Shown: positions 43,555-53,035 of the stretch, piece after piece | Layout of the letters: every line of letters begins with the position of its first letter | Position numbering within the stretch: position 1 is the stretch's first letter | Source of the DNA: Paraburkholderia solisilvae | Lineage (GTDB): Bacteria; Pseudomonadota; Gammaproteobacteria; Burkholderiales; Burkholderiaceae | DNA: 64,000 nt | Assembly: GCF_902859875.1 (NCBI RefSeq) | Contig: NZ_CADIKF010000001.1 | Location: 124,001-188,000, forward strand | Reading direction: 5' to 3' | The notes under the pieces: model-generated | Told to the model about the DNA's origin: nothing | What the model saw: only the letters and a program-made list of their open reading frames with translations | The model's database searches: none | Position numbers and translations under genes: made by a program

Positions 43555-43598
43555 GAATCTTGACAGCTGTGTAACGGAATCTTGACAGTCGTGTAACG
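43555..43598. repeat. Tandem 22-bp direct repeat with TTGACA core
   Basis: Two adjacent copies read GAATCTTGACAGCTGTGTAACG and GAATCTTGACAGTCGTGTAACG in their first 20 or so bases, differing at two positions. Each contains TTGACA, the -35 consensus, and TGTAACG. The pair lies about 240-280 bp before glcD and 165 bp before the chemoreceptor start. Paired activator sites or duplicated promoters are both possible. Confidence 0.75.
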
Positions 43599-43699
43599 CC
43601 GCCGGCGGGCAGCGCGGAGGGCGAGCGGGCCGGGCGATGCCAGGGTTTCTACTGGTATGCGGGGGAATGACGCACCTCTAGCATAGGCAATCGGTCGGG

Positions 43700-43709
43700 T
43701 GGTCGACCA
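43700..43709. promoter_or_regulatory. TGGTCGACCA palindrome, candidate GlcC/FadR-type site
   Basis: A perfect 10-bp palindrome lies 124 bp upstream of glcD. FadR-subfamily GntR regulators (PdhR, LldR, GlcC) bind TGGT-Nx-ACCA elements, and such a regulator follows the glc operon. A further TAGACCA lies five bases downstream. Binding is an inference from the motif. Confidence 0.4.
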
Positions 43710-43833
43710 GTAGACCAAACGGCGCGGTCCGTGCGGTAGCGGGCGCGGGTGTATTGCGCATGAAAGAAAAGCGCAGCCGATGCGGCGCGTCCGCGGCGCA
43801 CGGCGGTTCGCCTGCCGGGCCGAAGGAGAGGTG

Positions 43834-45333
43834 ATGAGTTATCAGTACGACGAGCAGCTCGACGGCGTGCTCGCGTCGCATGACCGCGACGCGGTCGTGG
43901 CGGAACTGCAGCAACTGCTGCCGGACCTGCAATTGCTGCACTCGCGCGAGGAAGTGCGCCCATTCGAATGCGATGGGCTGTCCGCGTATCGCACGGCGCC
44001 GATGCTGGTTGTGCTGCCCGAGCGTGTCGAGCAGGTGCAGGCGCTGCTGAAGTTCGCGCACGCGCGGCGTATTCCGGTGGTCGCGCGCGGCGCGGGCACC
44101 GGGCTCTCCGGCGGCGCGATGCCGCTCGAAAAGGGCATCCTGCTCGTGATGGCCCGCTTCAACAAGATTGTCGAAATCGACGCGGATGCCGGTATCGCGC
44201 GTGTGCAACCGGGCGTGCGCAATCTGGCGATCTCGCATGCCGCGGCGCCTTACGGCCTGTACTACGCACCGGACCCGTCGTCGCAGATCGCCTGCTCGAT
44301 CGGCGGCAACGTCGCGGAAAACTCGGGCGGCGTGCATTGTCTGAAGTACGGCCTGACCGTGCACAACATCCTGCGCATCGACATCGTCACGATCGACGGC
44401 GAACGGCTCACGCTCGGCTCCGAAGCGCTCGACAGCCCGGGCTTCGATCTGCTCGCGCTCTTCACCGGATCGGAAGGCATGCTGGGCGTCGTCACCGAAG
44501 TGACGGTCAAGCTGCTCACGAAGCCGCAGAGCGCGAAAGTCCTGCTCGCGAGCTTCGACGACGTCGAGCGGGCAGGCGGCGCGGTGGCGAAGATCATCGG
44601 CGCGGGCGTGATTCCGGGTGGCCTCGAAATGATGGACAACCTGTCGATTCGCGCGGCCGAAGACTTTATCAAGGCCGGCTACCCGGTGGACGCGGAAGCG
44701 ATCCTGCTGTGCGAGCTCGATGGCGCGGAGTCCGACGTCGACGAGGAGATTGCCTGCGTCGATGCGATTCTGCGCGAATCCGGCGCCACCGACGTACGCC
44801 TCGCGCAGAACGAAGCGCAGCGCCAGCGTTTCTGGGCGGGCCGCAAGAACGCGTTTCCGGCGGTCGGCCGCATCTCTCCGGACTACTACTGCATGGACGG
44901 CACGATTCCGCGCCGCGAGCTGCCGCGCGTGCTCAAAGGCATCGGCGATCTGTCGGTCGAATATGGCTTGCGGGTCGCGAACGTGTTTCATGCGGGCGAC
45001 GGCAATATGCACCCGCTGATCCTCTTCGATGCGAACGTGCCCGGCGAAATGGACCGGGCCGAAGCGCTCGGCGGGCGCATTCTCGAGTTGTGCGTCGAAG
45101 TGGGCGGCAGCATTACCGGCGAGCATGGCGTCGGCCGCGAAAAGATTAACCAGATGTGCTCGCAATTCAGCAGCGATGAACTGACGGTGTTTCACGCGGT
45201 GAAGGCCGCGTTCGACGAAAAGGGACTGCTGAACCCGGGCAAGGGCGTTCCGACGCTGCATCGCTGTGCGGAGTTCGGCGCAATGCACGTGCATCAGGGC
45301 GCATTGCCCTTTCCCGAACTGGAGCGTTTCTGA
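43834..45333 (+). CDS. glcD: Glycolate oxidase subunit GlcD (FAD-linked)
   Basis: 499 aa. The FAD-binding domain has PVVARGAGTGLSGGAMPLEK (about 75-95) and SSQIACSIGGNVAENSGGVH. The C-terminal FAD-oxidase domain has NVFHAGDGNMHPLILFD and GGSITGEHGVGREK. GlcD carries the flavin that oxidises glycolate to glyoxylate in the membrane-associated GlcDEF complex. GGAGAGG lies before the ATG. It is the first gene of a tight operon: the next start overlaps its stop by one base. Confidence 0.95.
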   Translation: MSYQYDEQLDGVLASHDRDAVVAELQQLLPDLQLLHSREEVRPFECDGLSAYRTAPMLVVLPERVEQVQALLKFAHARRIPVVARGAGTGLSGGAMPLEKGILLVMARFNKIVEIDADAGIARVQPGVRNLAISHAAAPYGLYYAPDPSSQIACSIGGNVAENSGGVHCLKYGLTVHNILRIDIVTIDGERLTLGSEALDSPGFDLLALFTGSEGMLGVVTEVTVKLLTKPQSAKVLLASFDDVERAGGAVAKIIGAGVIPGGLEMMDNLSIRAAEDFIKAGYPVDAEAILLCELDGAESDVDEEIACVDAILRESGATDVRLAQNEAQRQRFWAGRKNAFPAVGRISPDYYCMDGTIPRRELPRVLKGIGDLSVEYGLRVANVFHAGDGNMHPLILFDANVPGEMDRAEALGGRILELCVEVGGSITGEHGVGREKINQMCSQFSSDELTVFHAVKAAFDEKGLLNPGKGVPTLHRCAEFGAMHVHQGALPFPELERF

Positions 45334-46400
45334 TGCGCCGCGATTCCGAATCCATCGACGACAGCATCCGGCTGATCGACGCGGTGCGCGCAGCCGCTGA
45401 GCGGCGCGTGCCGCTGCGCATTCACGGCGGCGACAGCAAGGCGTCGCTCGGCCGGCCCGTCGAAGGCGAAGCGCTCGATATGCGCAGTCATAGCGGTGTG
45501 GTGACCTATGACCCGACCGAACTCGTCATCACGGTGCGCGCGGGTACGCCGGTCGCGCAGCTGAACGCGGTGCTCGACGAAGCCGGCCAGATGCTGCCTT
45601 GCGAGCCGCCCGACTTCGGCGGCGCCGCGACGGTCGGCGGCGCGGTCGCGAGCGGCCTGTCCGGGCCGCGCCGTCCGTGGGTCGGCGCGCTGCGCGACTT
45701 CGTGCTCGGCTGCCGGCTGATCACAAGCGAAGGCAAGTATGTGCGTTTCGGCGGCGAGGTCATGAAGAACGTCGCCGGTTACGATCTGTCGCGTCTGATG
45801 GCCGGCAGTTTCGGCTGTCTCGGCGTGCTTGCCGAAGTGTCGCTGAAGGTGCTGCCCAAACCGCGCGCGCATCACAGTCTGCGCATCGGCATGAGCGCGG
45901 CGGATGCGCTTGAGCGCATCGTCGAATGGCGCCGCGCGGGGTTGCCGGTGAGCGGCGCGTGTCATCTCGGCGACGCGCTGCATGTGCGGCTCGAAGGCGG
46001 CACGGCGTCGGTGCAGTCCGCGGCGCAGCGCATCGGCGGCGACGAGATCGATCCGGCGTTCTGGATCGCGCTGCGTGAGCGGCGCCTGCCGTTTTTCAAC
46101 GGTCCCGAATGCCTGTGGCGTCTTTCCGTGCCGAACGGCGTGGGCGTCGAAGCGTTGCCCGGCGACGTGGCGCTCGACTGGGGCGGCGCGCAGCGCTGGT
46201 TGAAAAGCAATGCGCCCGCGTCGAGCATCCGGCGCATCGCCGAATCGGCCGGCGGACATGCGACGTGCTTTACGCCCGCGGCGGGCGTCGAACCGTTTCA
46301 TCCGCTGCCCGCACCGCTGCTGCGCTTTCACAAACAGCTGAAGCAGAAGCTGGATCCGCACGGCATTTTCAACCCGGGGCGGATGTACGCCGAACTGTGA
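45333..46400 (+). CDS. glcE: Glycolate oxidase subunit GlcE (FAD-binding)
   Basis: 355 aa, with the FAD-binding type 4 domain: VPLRIHGGDSKASLGR, PCEPPDFGGAATVGGAVASG, GPRRPWVGALRDFVLGCRLI and VMKNVAGYDLSRLMAGSFG. It ends with KLDPHGIFNPGRMYAEL. The subunit is needed for an active glycolate oxidase complex with GlcD and GlcF. Its ATG overlaps the glcD stop (TGATG), so it is translationally coupled. Confidence 0.95.
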   Translation: MRRDSESIDDSIRLIDAVRAAAERRVPLRIHGGDSKASLGRPVEGEALDMRSHSGVVTYDPTELVITVRAGTPVAQLNAVLDEAGQMLPCEPPDFGGAATVGGAVASGLSGPRRPWVGALRDFVLGCRLITSEGKYVRFGGEVMKNVAGYDLSRLMAGSFGCLGVLAEVSLKVLPKPRAHHSLRIGMSAADALERIVEWRRAGLPVSGACHLGDALHVRLEGGTASVQSAAQRIGGDEIDPAFWIALRERRLPFFNGPECLWRLSVPNGVGVEALPGDVALDWGGAQRWLKSNAPASSIRRIAESAGGHATCFTPAAGVEPFHPLPAPLLRFHKQLKQKLDPHGIFNPGRMYAEL

Positions 46401-46418
46401 GCCCATTCGAGGGACAGC

Positions 46419-47645
46419 ATGCAGACGAACCTTTCCGATCGCGCACGCAGCTTGCCGCGTGCCGAGGAAGCCGATGAAATCCTGCGCTCATGCGTGCATT
46501 GCGGCTTCTGTAACGCGACGTGTCCGACTTATCAGATTCTCGGCAACGAACTGGACGGACCGCGCGGACGCATCTATCTGATCAAGCAATTGCTCGAAGG
46601 CGAAGCCGCGACGGAGAAAACGCAGCAGCATCTCGACCGGTGCCTCACGTGCCGCAACTGCGAAACGACCTGCCCGTCGGGCGTGCGCTATCACTCGCTG
46701 CTCGACATCGGCCGCGCGGAGCTCGAAAGCCGCATCGAGCGGCCGCTGCGCGAGCGCGCGCTGCGCGCGGGCCTGCGCCACGTGATTCCGCGTCCTGGTG
46801 TGTTCAATACGCTGCTGAAGGCGGGCCGCGCGGTGCGGCCGATGCTGCCGAAAGCGCTCGGCGAAAAGATTCCGACGCAGCAGATTGCCGCAAAGGCGCG
46901 GCCGACGCGGCGCCATGCGCGCCGCATGCTGATGCTCGAAGGCTGCGTGCAGCCGTCGCTGTCGCCGAACACCAATGCCGCGACCGCGCGGGTGCTCGAC
47001 AAGCTCGGTATCAGCATCGACCATGCGCCGCGGGCGGAGTGTTGCGGGGCGACCGACTACCACCTGAACGCGCAGCAGGCGGGCCTTGCCCGCGCGCGCC
47101 GCAATATCGACGCCTGGTGGCCGGCGATCGAAGCGGGCGCCGAGGCGATCATCCAGACTGCGAGCGGGTGCGGCGCATTCGTCAAGGAGTACGGACATCT
47201 GCTGCGCGACGACCCGCACTACGCGCGGAAGGCGGCGCGCGTCAGCGAGCTCACGCGCGATCTGGTCGAAGTGCTGGCCGCCGAAAACCTCGACACGTTG
47301 CGCACCACCGAGGCCCAGCGCCGTCTCGCGTTTCACTGCCCGTGCACGCTGCAGCATGCGCAGAAGCTCGGCGGCGCGGTGGAGGGGGTGCTGCAGCGCC
47401 TTGGCTTCGAACTGACCGCGGTGCCCGATGCGCATCTGTGCTGCGGCTCCGCGGGCACGTATTCGTTTACCCAGCCGGAATTGTCGAAGCAGTTGCGCGA
47501 CAACAAGCTCGATGCGCTCGAAAGCGGCAAGCCGGACATGATCGCGACCGCGAATATCGGGTGTCAGACGCATCTGGGCGGTGCGGGCAGGACGCCGGTG
47601 CGCCACTGGATCGAACTCGTCGAAGAGGCGTTGGCGCCAGCGTGA
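46419..47645 (+). CDS. glcF: Glycolate oxidase iron-sulfur subunit GlcF
   Basis: 408 aa. Two 4Fe-4S motifs, CVHCGFCNATCPTY (C25, C28, C31, C35) and CLTCRNCETTCPSG (about 72-85), are followed by two cysteine-rich CCG domains (RAECCGATDYHL and HLCCGSAGTYSF). GlcF passes electrons from the flavin subunits to the quinone pool. It lies 18 bp after glcE with GAGGGACAGC upstream. All expected cysteines are present. Confidence 0.95.
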   Translation: MQTNLSDRARSLPRAEEADEILRSCVHCGFCNATCPTYQILGNELDGPRGRIYLIKQLLEGEAATEKTQQHLDRCLTCRNCETTCPSGVRYHSLLDIGRAELESRIERPLRERALRAGLRHVIPRPGVFNTLLKAGRAVRPMLPKALGEKIPTQQIAAKARPTRRHARRMLMLEGCVQPSLSPNTNAATARVLDKLGISIDHAPRAECCGATDYHLNAQQAGLARARRNIDAWWPAIEAGAEAIIQTASGCGAFVKEYGHLLRDDPHYARKAARVSELTRDLVEVLAAENLDTLRTTEAQRRLAFHCPCTLQHAQKLGGAVEGVLQRLGFELTAVPDAHLCCGSAGTYSFTQPELSKQLRDNKLDALESGKPDMIATANIGCQTHLGGAGRTPVRHWIELVEEALAPA

Positions 47646-47737
47646 GTACGCGGTGGGATGCGCGAGCGGCGGTGTGCGCCGGCGTGCGCGTATCCGTTTG
47701 TCTTCAGATGTATTCGCGCCTGTTCACGCCTGTTCGT

Positions 47738-48472
47738 CTACCGCGACGCGTTTTCGCGAATGAATTCGAGGTGCGTGCCTAACGCGCTGCGCGCCGCAGC
47801 GGGGTCGTGCTTGCGGATCGCTTCGTAGATCGTGCGGTGTTGCTGCACCAGATAGAACAGGTCCGCGTTGCGTTTCTTGAAGGTCGCGTAGGTCTCTTCG
47901 ATCGACTTCTGCACGAGGTTGTGGATGCCGTGCATCACATGCACGAGCACGAGATTGTGCGTCGCATCCGCAATCCGCAGATGGAATGCCGCATCGAGCT
48001 GCGGCAGCGTGGTGCCGCCATCGGCGATGTCGTACGGATGATCCTTGCTGAACGCCGCTTCCAGTTCGGCGAGCGCTTCCTTGATGTTCTGGATGTCGGT
48101 CTTGGTGGCGCGCACCGCCGCGAGTTCGACGGCGACCGCTTCGAGCCCTTCGCGCATTTCGAGAATATCGCCGGCCGCCTTGCGATGGCGCGCCATCAAA
48201 TGCGCGAGCGGGTCCGCGATCAGCGGCGCGGTGGAATTCGCGACGACATAGCCGCCACCTGACTTCGCCTGAATCAGCTTGCTGCCCTCCAGACGCAAGA
48301 GCGCTTCGCGCAGCGACGGCCGCGAGACATTGAGCTTCTGTGCCAGATCGCGCTCGGACGGCAGCGATTCGCCCGCCCGCAGCGTTCCGTCGACGATCAA
48401 CTGCTCGAGCTGGTCGCAGACCGCGTCGGAGAGCCGAAAGCGTGGTGGCGGAACGATTGGCGAGTAGGACAT
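47738..48472 (-). CDS. glcC: FadR/GntR-family regulator, GlcC-like
   Basis: 244 aa. The winged helix has VCDQLEQLIVDGTLRAGESL, PSERDLAQKLNVSRPSLREA and LLRLEGSKLIQAKSGGGYVV. The FCD effector domain follows (DILEMREGLEAVAVELAAV, DAAFHLRIADATHN), with Asp and His residues that usually bind a metal and an organic acid. It is convergent with glcF, 92 bp apart. Position and subfamily suggest glycolate-responsive control of glcDEF; LldR- or PdhR-like roles remain possible. GGAG precedes the ATG at 48472. Confidence 0.75.
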   Translation of the reverse strand: MSYSPIVPPPRFRLSDAVCDQLEQLIVDGTLRAGESLPSERDLAQKLNVSRPSLREALLRLEGSKLIQAKSGGGYVVANSTAPLIADPLAHLMARHRKAAGDILEMREGLEAVAVELAAVRATKTDIQNIKEALAELEAAFSKDHPYDIADGGTTLPQLDAAFHLRIADATHNLVLVHVMHGIHNLVQKSIEETYATFKKRNADLFYLVQQHRTIYEAIRKHDPAAARSALGTHLEFIRENASR

Positions 48473-48790
48473 CGGCAAGGTGCTCCCTCGGTGCATGCGG
48501 TTTATGTGCCGGCGCGGCAGCGGGCCTTCGGGCCCCGGGGCCCATGAAGGCAGCGTACGCCGGCGACGATTGATCGACCGCGCGCGCGGAAACAGCGAAA
48601 GCGCGGTCATTTTTCACGGGGAACTGTAGCCAGTAACCGGAATCCGGTCAATTGCGGCCGACACGTGTGAGGAAAGGGCGCAGAGGAAAGCGCGGAGTGG
48701 CTGCCGCGCAAGCCGGGCGGTCGGGGCAGTCGTGCGCCGGGCCGATGGACCCGGCCGCCGATGAACCGGTTCGAACGCTCTGTGAACGAA
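48473..48790. other. Intergenic region, 318 bp, with palindrome ACCGGA-A-TCCGGT
   Basis: This lies upstream of the glcC-like gene and behind the next LysR gene. A perfect 6-bp inverted repeat with a 1-bp spacer sits at 48636-48648, about 165 bp from the regulator start. Nothing else is evident. Confidence 0.4.
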
Positions 48791-49831
48791 TCAGTGAACG
48801 GTCTGTACGGACGCAGCCGATGGTTGCGGCGCCGGCAGATCTGCCGATCCGTCGGCCAGCGCCGCGTAGCGGCGGCCGGATTGCGCAATATCGTGCTGCG
48901 CGAGCGATTCGACGTCCTGTTCGAATTGCGCAAGCGCGGGCGTCAGCCGCTGACGCAGAAAGTCCACGAGCGTACGCGTTTTCGCATCCAGATAGCGGCG
49001 CGACACATAAAGCGCATAGATGTTGAACGGCCGCAGCCGCTGTTGCGGCAGCACGCGCACGAGCGCGCCGCTGCGCAAATCGTCGAGTACGTTATACGCG
49101 CACATCATGCCGATGCCGGCGCCGGACAACAGCGCGACGCGCAATGCGTCCGGCGAACTCGTCTGGAACGGCGAATATTTGACGGTGACGAGTGTCGAGC
49201 CGCCGGCGCCTTCGAGGTGCCATTCGTCAGCCGGTGCGATCGGGCTCGACAGACGCAGCAACGTATGCTGCGCGAGGTCTGCGGCGCTGGCGGGCATGCC
49301 GTGCGTGTCGAGGTATTCAGGCGACGCGACCAGCAACCCGTGACTGGTGCCGAGCGTTTGCGCGATATAAGCCGAGTCGGACAATTGCCACGAGCTGACG
49401 AGCGCCATGTCGTAGCCGTCTTCAACGAGGTTCGGCATGCGCTGTTCGATGTCGAGATCGATCGACACGTCTGGATGCGCGGCCTGATAGGCGAGCAGCG
49501 CCGCCGTGACCGCACCGCGTGCGAGCTCCGGCGATGCATGCACGCGAATGCGCCCTTGCGCATGCGACATCGCATTGCGGGCTTCGACGTTCGCGTTGTC
49601 CAGCTCCGCGAGAATCAGTTTGGCGCGTTCGAAGTATTTCGCGCCTGCCTCGGTTACCGACAGATGGCGCGTGGTGCGATGAAGCAACAGCGTCTGCAGC
49701 TCATCTTCGAGCAGCGAAACCGCACGCGATACCTGCGCGGTGGTCACGCCGGTTTCTTTTGCGACGGCCGTAAACGTGCCCGCTTCGACGACACGCACGA
49801 ATGTGCGCATGCTGTGAATCATGTCAACCAT
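48791..49831 (-). CDS. LysR family transcriptional regulator
   Basis: 346 aa, with the helix-turn-helix FVRVVEAGTFTAVAKETGVT then TAQVSRAVSLLEDELQTLLL and the effector domain RIRVHASPELARGAVTAALL and YSPFQTSSPDALRVALLSGA. The C-terminus is about 45 residues longer than usual for the family and polar, ending PQPSAASVQTVH. GGAG lies before the ATG at 49831. No divergent partner other than the DUF4148 gene at 50070 is present. Confidence 0.85.
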   Translation of the reverse strand: MVDMIHSMRTFVRVVEAGTFTAVAKETGVTTAQVSRAVSLLEDELQTLLLHRTTRHLSVTEAGAKYFERAKLILAELDNANVEARNAMSHAQGRIRVHASPELARGAVTAALLAYQAAHPDVSIDLDIEQRMPNLVEDGYDMALVSSWQLSDSAYIAQTLGTSHGLLVASPEYLDTHGMPASAADLAQHTLLRLSSPIAPADEWHLEGAGGSTLVTVKYSPFQTSSPDALRVALLSGAGIGMMCAYNVLDDLRSGALVRVLPQQRLRPFNIYALYVSRRYLDAKTRTLVDFLRQRLTPALAQFEQDVESLAQHDIAQSGRRYAALADGSADLPAPQPSAASVQTVH

Positions 49832-50069
49832 CGCAGACTCCACCCGTGACCTGCTTTTGCCACGTCGAACGCATGCTGACATAGTTGGACACTATTGTCA
49901 AGAATGGGGCGAACACAGACCATGGATGACGGCGATTACTGCAATGTGTGTAAAGAGTCCTTGCCGGTATTTACCCTTAAACGGCGGGTGCGCGATGACT
50001 ACACTCAGTCCAACGACGAAATGCGAAGGCGCATTGATCGTCGAGCAAACTCTATGAGAGGAAATCATC

Positions 50070-50366
50070 ATGAACATGCGACAAGTTTTGACGGCATCCG
50101 TGGTTGCTTCCGCGCTGGCTGTACCGGCTGTGACGTTTGCCCAGCAACATTCGGCGCTCACGCGTGCGCAAGTGCGCGCGGAACTGGCGCAACTGCGTGC
50201 TGTGGGTTATCACGGCGATAGCGAAACTTCATACCCGGTTCAGATTCAGGCTGCTGAGGCGCGGGTAGCGGCGCGGCAGGGCCAAACGGCAGCGGCCAGC
50301 TCGTATGGGCCGGGCGTGGGGGGATCGACGGCGGCCGGTGCGGGGGCCAGCAGCGGCGCGAAGTAA
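50070..50366 (+). CDS. DUF4148 domain-containing exported protein
   Basis: 98 aa with a signal peptide ending TFAQQ. The core is LTRAQVRAELAQLRAVGYHG followed by SYPVQIQAAEARVA, then a flexible glycine/alanine/serine tail. It lacks the CVGPVSFC end of the two paralogues at 30-31 kb. The protein is probably periplasmic. The function of the family is unknown. Confidence 0.85.
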   Translation: MNMRQVLTASVVASALAVPAVTFAQQHSALTRAQVRAELAQLRAVGYHGDSETSYPVQIQAAEARVAARQGQTAAASSYGPGVGGSTAAGAGASSGAK

Positions 50367-50404
50367 GCCAGGGTTTCGCCCATTTGCCGTAGTGGAGGAG
50401 ACAC

Positions 50405-50833
50405 ATGAACACGCGCAATTCCGTCCGGATTGTCGAGCACTTCTGGCAGCGGTTGTGGCAGGCTCGCCATCCGGATGCGATCGACCAGCTGGTCGCCGAA
50501 GATTTTTCGATCACGACCGGCGGTGTGACGATCGGCTCGCGCGATGCATTAATGGCGTGGGTCTCGGCCTTTCTCGAGAGTATCGACGACTTCGAGTTTC
50601 ACGTGATCGAGATGTTTCAGAGCGCGTCCGGCGACCGTGTGATCACGCGCTGGCGAGTGACCGGCAAGAACCGCGGTTTGATTGGTTTCGAGCCGGACGG
50701 CGCGCCGATCGATATGACCGGCACCGCGGTGTTTCAGGTGCGGGAAGACGGGTTGCTGCAGCACAACTGGATGGAGCGCAGCGCGCTGGAGGTGGAGCGG
50801 AATATGGAGAAGTTCAGCGTAGTCGCTGTGTGA
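50405..50833 (+). CDS. SnoaL-like / nuclear transport factor 2-like protein
   Basis: 142 aa with the conical alpha-plus-beta fold pattern of the SnoaL family: IVEHFWQRLWQARHPDAIDQ, LVAEDFSI, GSRDALMAWVSAFLESIDDF and VITRWRVTGKNRG. Members include ester cyclases and many small enzymes of unknown function. GGAGGA precedes the start. It lies 38 bp after the DUF4148 gene, but a shared role is not evident. Confidence 0.8.
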   Translation: MNTRNSVRIVEHFWQRLWQARHPDAIDQLVAEDFSITTGGVTIGSRDALMAWVSAFLESIDDFEFHVIEMFQSASGDRVITRWRVTGKNRGLIGFEPDGAPIDMTGTAVFQVREDGLLQHNWMERSALEVERNMEKFSVVAV

Positions 50834-50887
50834 TCCGGGCCGGCTGGCCGGTGGGTCGACGAGACACGCGGACGCGCGCGTCCCCGC

Positions 50888-51283
50888 TCACAATGGCGCA
50901 TCCATCAGCGAAGACGCCTTCAACTGACGTATCCGCTGATCGACAAAATACCCGCCGCCTTCAACGTAGCGCAAATAGCATCGACCGCACACCGTGCATT
51001 CGACCACGGTGCAGCGGTTATACGGAAAATAGCGCGGTGCGATCGGCGCATCGGCCGACCAGTAGCGCGTGCCGTGCGGATGATATTCAGCAAACGTCGC
51101 GTCGTCGGGCGAGTGCTCGGCCAGCGTGCCGGCGTCGCGCAATTGCGCTTCGGGCATCGACAGCGGCAGCGTTTGCCAGCCGTCGGTGGGCGTCGCGTGG
51201 CATGCGCAGTCGACGGATACGGCTTCGGAGCGCGTCGCGAGTTCGGTCAGCGCGGCGAAATCGAGCAGGGTAGGTGCGGTCAT
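50888..51283 (-). CDS. Hypothetical protein with CxxC motif, 131 aa
   Basis: A soluble protein starting MTAPTLLDFAALTELATRSE. It has cysteines in DCACHATP and a C-terminal VVECTVCGRCYLRYVEGGGY, which looks like a metal-binding or structural CxxC-x2-C knot. No ribosome-binding site is clear before the ATG at 51283; several longer in-frame starts exist but their sequence looks non-coding. No named family is recognised. Confidence 0.6.
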   Translation of the reverse strand: MTAPTLLDFAALTELATRSEAVSVDCACHATPTDGWQTLPLSMPEAQLRDAGTLAEHSPDDATFAEYHPHGTRYWSADAPIAPRYFPYNRCTVVECTVCGRCYLRYVEGGGYFVDQRIRQLKASSLMDAPL

Positions 51284-51517
51284 CGGAGGGTAAAGGGCTT
51301 GCGTGCGAGCAGTGCAACAGCGCGGCGAAGCGTAGCAGGCTAACTTGCCGCGCGCCGCGTCGAACAGCCGCAAGCTTCGCATATTCCAGCATCGTTTGCG
51401 CGCTGCCCGCGAGGCGCGACGCATTCGTGCGCCGCCTGATCCCGTCGTCCAACGCGGGCGGCGGCACACTGCGCAAGGGCGCGCACGAAAATCGTTTCGC
51501 GCACGGCGCTCCTCGCG

Positions 51518-52834
51518 TTACTGCAACGCGCTTGATTCCGGCAGCGCCTTGCGTTCCCTCACCACCTTGCGCTCAGGCAGCAGGAATGCGATCAGCGCCG
51601 CCAGGAACGCGGCCACCGCGAGCGCGATCAGCGCCGCGCCGAAGTGCCCGGTGAAGTCCTTGATGATGCCGACCAGCCACGGTCCGAGCAGCCCGCCGAA
51701 TTGCCCGATCGTGTTGATCAGCGCAATGCCGATCGCAGCGGCCGCGCCGGTCAGGAATTCGCCGGTGAGCGTCCAGAATACCGCGAGGCAGCCCCAGATG
51801 CCGGCTGCCGCCACGCACAGCAGCACGAGCCCGATCAGCGGTTGCGACACGAACGCGCAGGCGAGCAGCGCGAGACCGCCGATCGTCATGCAGATCGCGA
51901 TATGCATGCGCCGTTCGCCGACGCGGTCCGAATGGCGCGCGACGAGGTACATCGACACGGCCGCGCAGCAGAACGGCAGCGCGCTCACAAAGCCGACCTG
52001 CAGGTCCGACAGCGAGCCCATGTTCTTTACGATTTGCGGCAGCCACAACAGCACGCCGTAGAACGCGGTGAGGAAGCAGACGAACAGCGCCGACAGGCTC
52101 CATACGCGCGGCATCACGGCAATCTTGATGAACGGCAGGCTCGCGGTCTTCGTGAGCTTCGAGGCCTCGGCTTCCAGTTCGCCGATGAGCCACGCGCGTT
52201 GATCGTCGCGCAGCCACGTCGCGCGTTGCGGACGGTCGGTCAGCCAGAACAGCACGAAAAAGCCGAGAACGACCGCGGGCGCGGCTTCGAGCAGCAGCAT
52301 CCAGCGCCAGCCGGAGTAGCCGTGCACGCCGTCGAGCGCATGCATCAGGATGCCGGAGAGCGGCGAGCCGATCGCCGATGCGACCGCGGTGGCCATGATC
52401 ACGCCGGCGTTCGCGCGCGACCGGTAGCGCACCGGAAACCAGAACGCGAGATACGCGACGACGCCCGGAATGAACCCCGCTTCGGCCACGCCGAGCAGAA
52501 AGCGCAGCACGTAGAACGAAGTTTGCGAATGCACGAATGCCAGCCCGGCAGAGACGAGCCCCCATGTGATCATGATTCGCGAAATCCACATCCGTGCGCC
52601 GAATTTATGCAGCGCGATATTGCTTGGCACTTCGAACAGCGCATAGCCGATAAAGAAGATGCCGGCGCCAAGGCCGAACACCGACGCGCTAAAGCCGAGT
52701 TCATGGTTCATGCGCAACGCGGCGAAGCCGACATTCACGCGGTCCATGTAGTTGATGATGAGCAGCACGAACAGCAGGGGCACGAGGCGCCGGTAGACGC
52801 GGCTGATCGTCGATGCTTCGAGAGTGTGGTCCAA
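51518..52834 (-). CDS. MFS transporter, anion:cation symporter (ACS) family
   Basis: 438 aa with 12 helices. LLIINYMDRVNVGFAALRMN at the first helix and GVAEAGFIPGVVAYLAFWFP at about 118-137 identify the ACS group, which takes up organic anions such as tartrate, glucarate, phthalate and 4-hydroxyphenylacetate. It lies 201 bp behind the dehydrogenase and NIPSNAP genes on the same strand. It probably imports the acid they degrade. The substrate is unknown. Confidence 0.87.
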   Translation of the reverse strand: MDHTLEASTISRVYRRLVPLLFVLLIINYMDRVNVGFAALRMNHELGFSASVFGLGAGIFFIGYALFEVPSNIALHKFGARMWISRIMITWGLVSAGLAFVHSQTSFYVLRFLLGVAEAGFIPGVVAYLAFWFPVRYRSRANAGVIMATAVASAIGSPLSGILMHALDGVHGYSGWRWMLLLEAAPAVVLGFFVLFWLTDRPQRATWLRDDQRAWLIGELEAEASKLTKTASLPFIKIAVMPRVWSLSALFVCFLTAFYGVLLWLPQIVKNMGSLSDLQVGFVSALPFCCAAVSMYLVARHSDRVGERRMHIAICMTIGGLALLACAFVSQPLIGLVLLCVAAAGIWGCLAVFWTLTGEFLTGAAAAIGIALINTIGQFGGLLGPWLVGIIKDFTGHFGAALIALAVAAFLAALIAFLLPERKVVRERKALPESSALQ

Positions 52835-53035
52835 CGTCGTCTCCTATATATGCAGCGAGTTGACCGGAGCGGAGCTTGAGCCGCGACGCCGGTTCGATGC
52901 TGTGTATACGCGGCCTCTCTGCGGGCCGCGCGATTCCGGGTTTGTAGCGCAATCAGGCAATGCGTGCAGCGAGCGGTGCGCAAGCGAGGCCATCGCGACG
53001 CACAACCTGCGCCGTGACGGGCCGCTTATGTCCCT

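Noticed and set aside
43678-45294. A 538-codon frame on the minus strand opposite glcD
   Set aside because: GlcD has all family motifs on the plus strand; the antisense frame has none.
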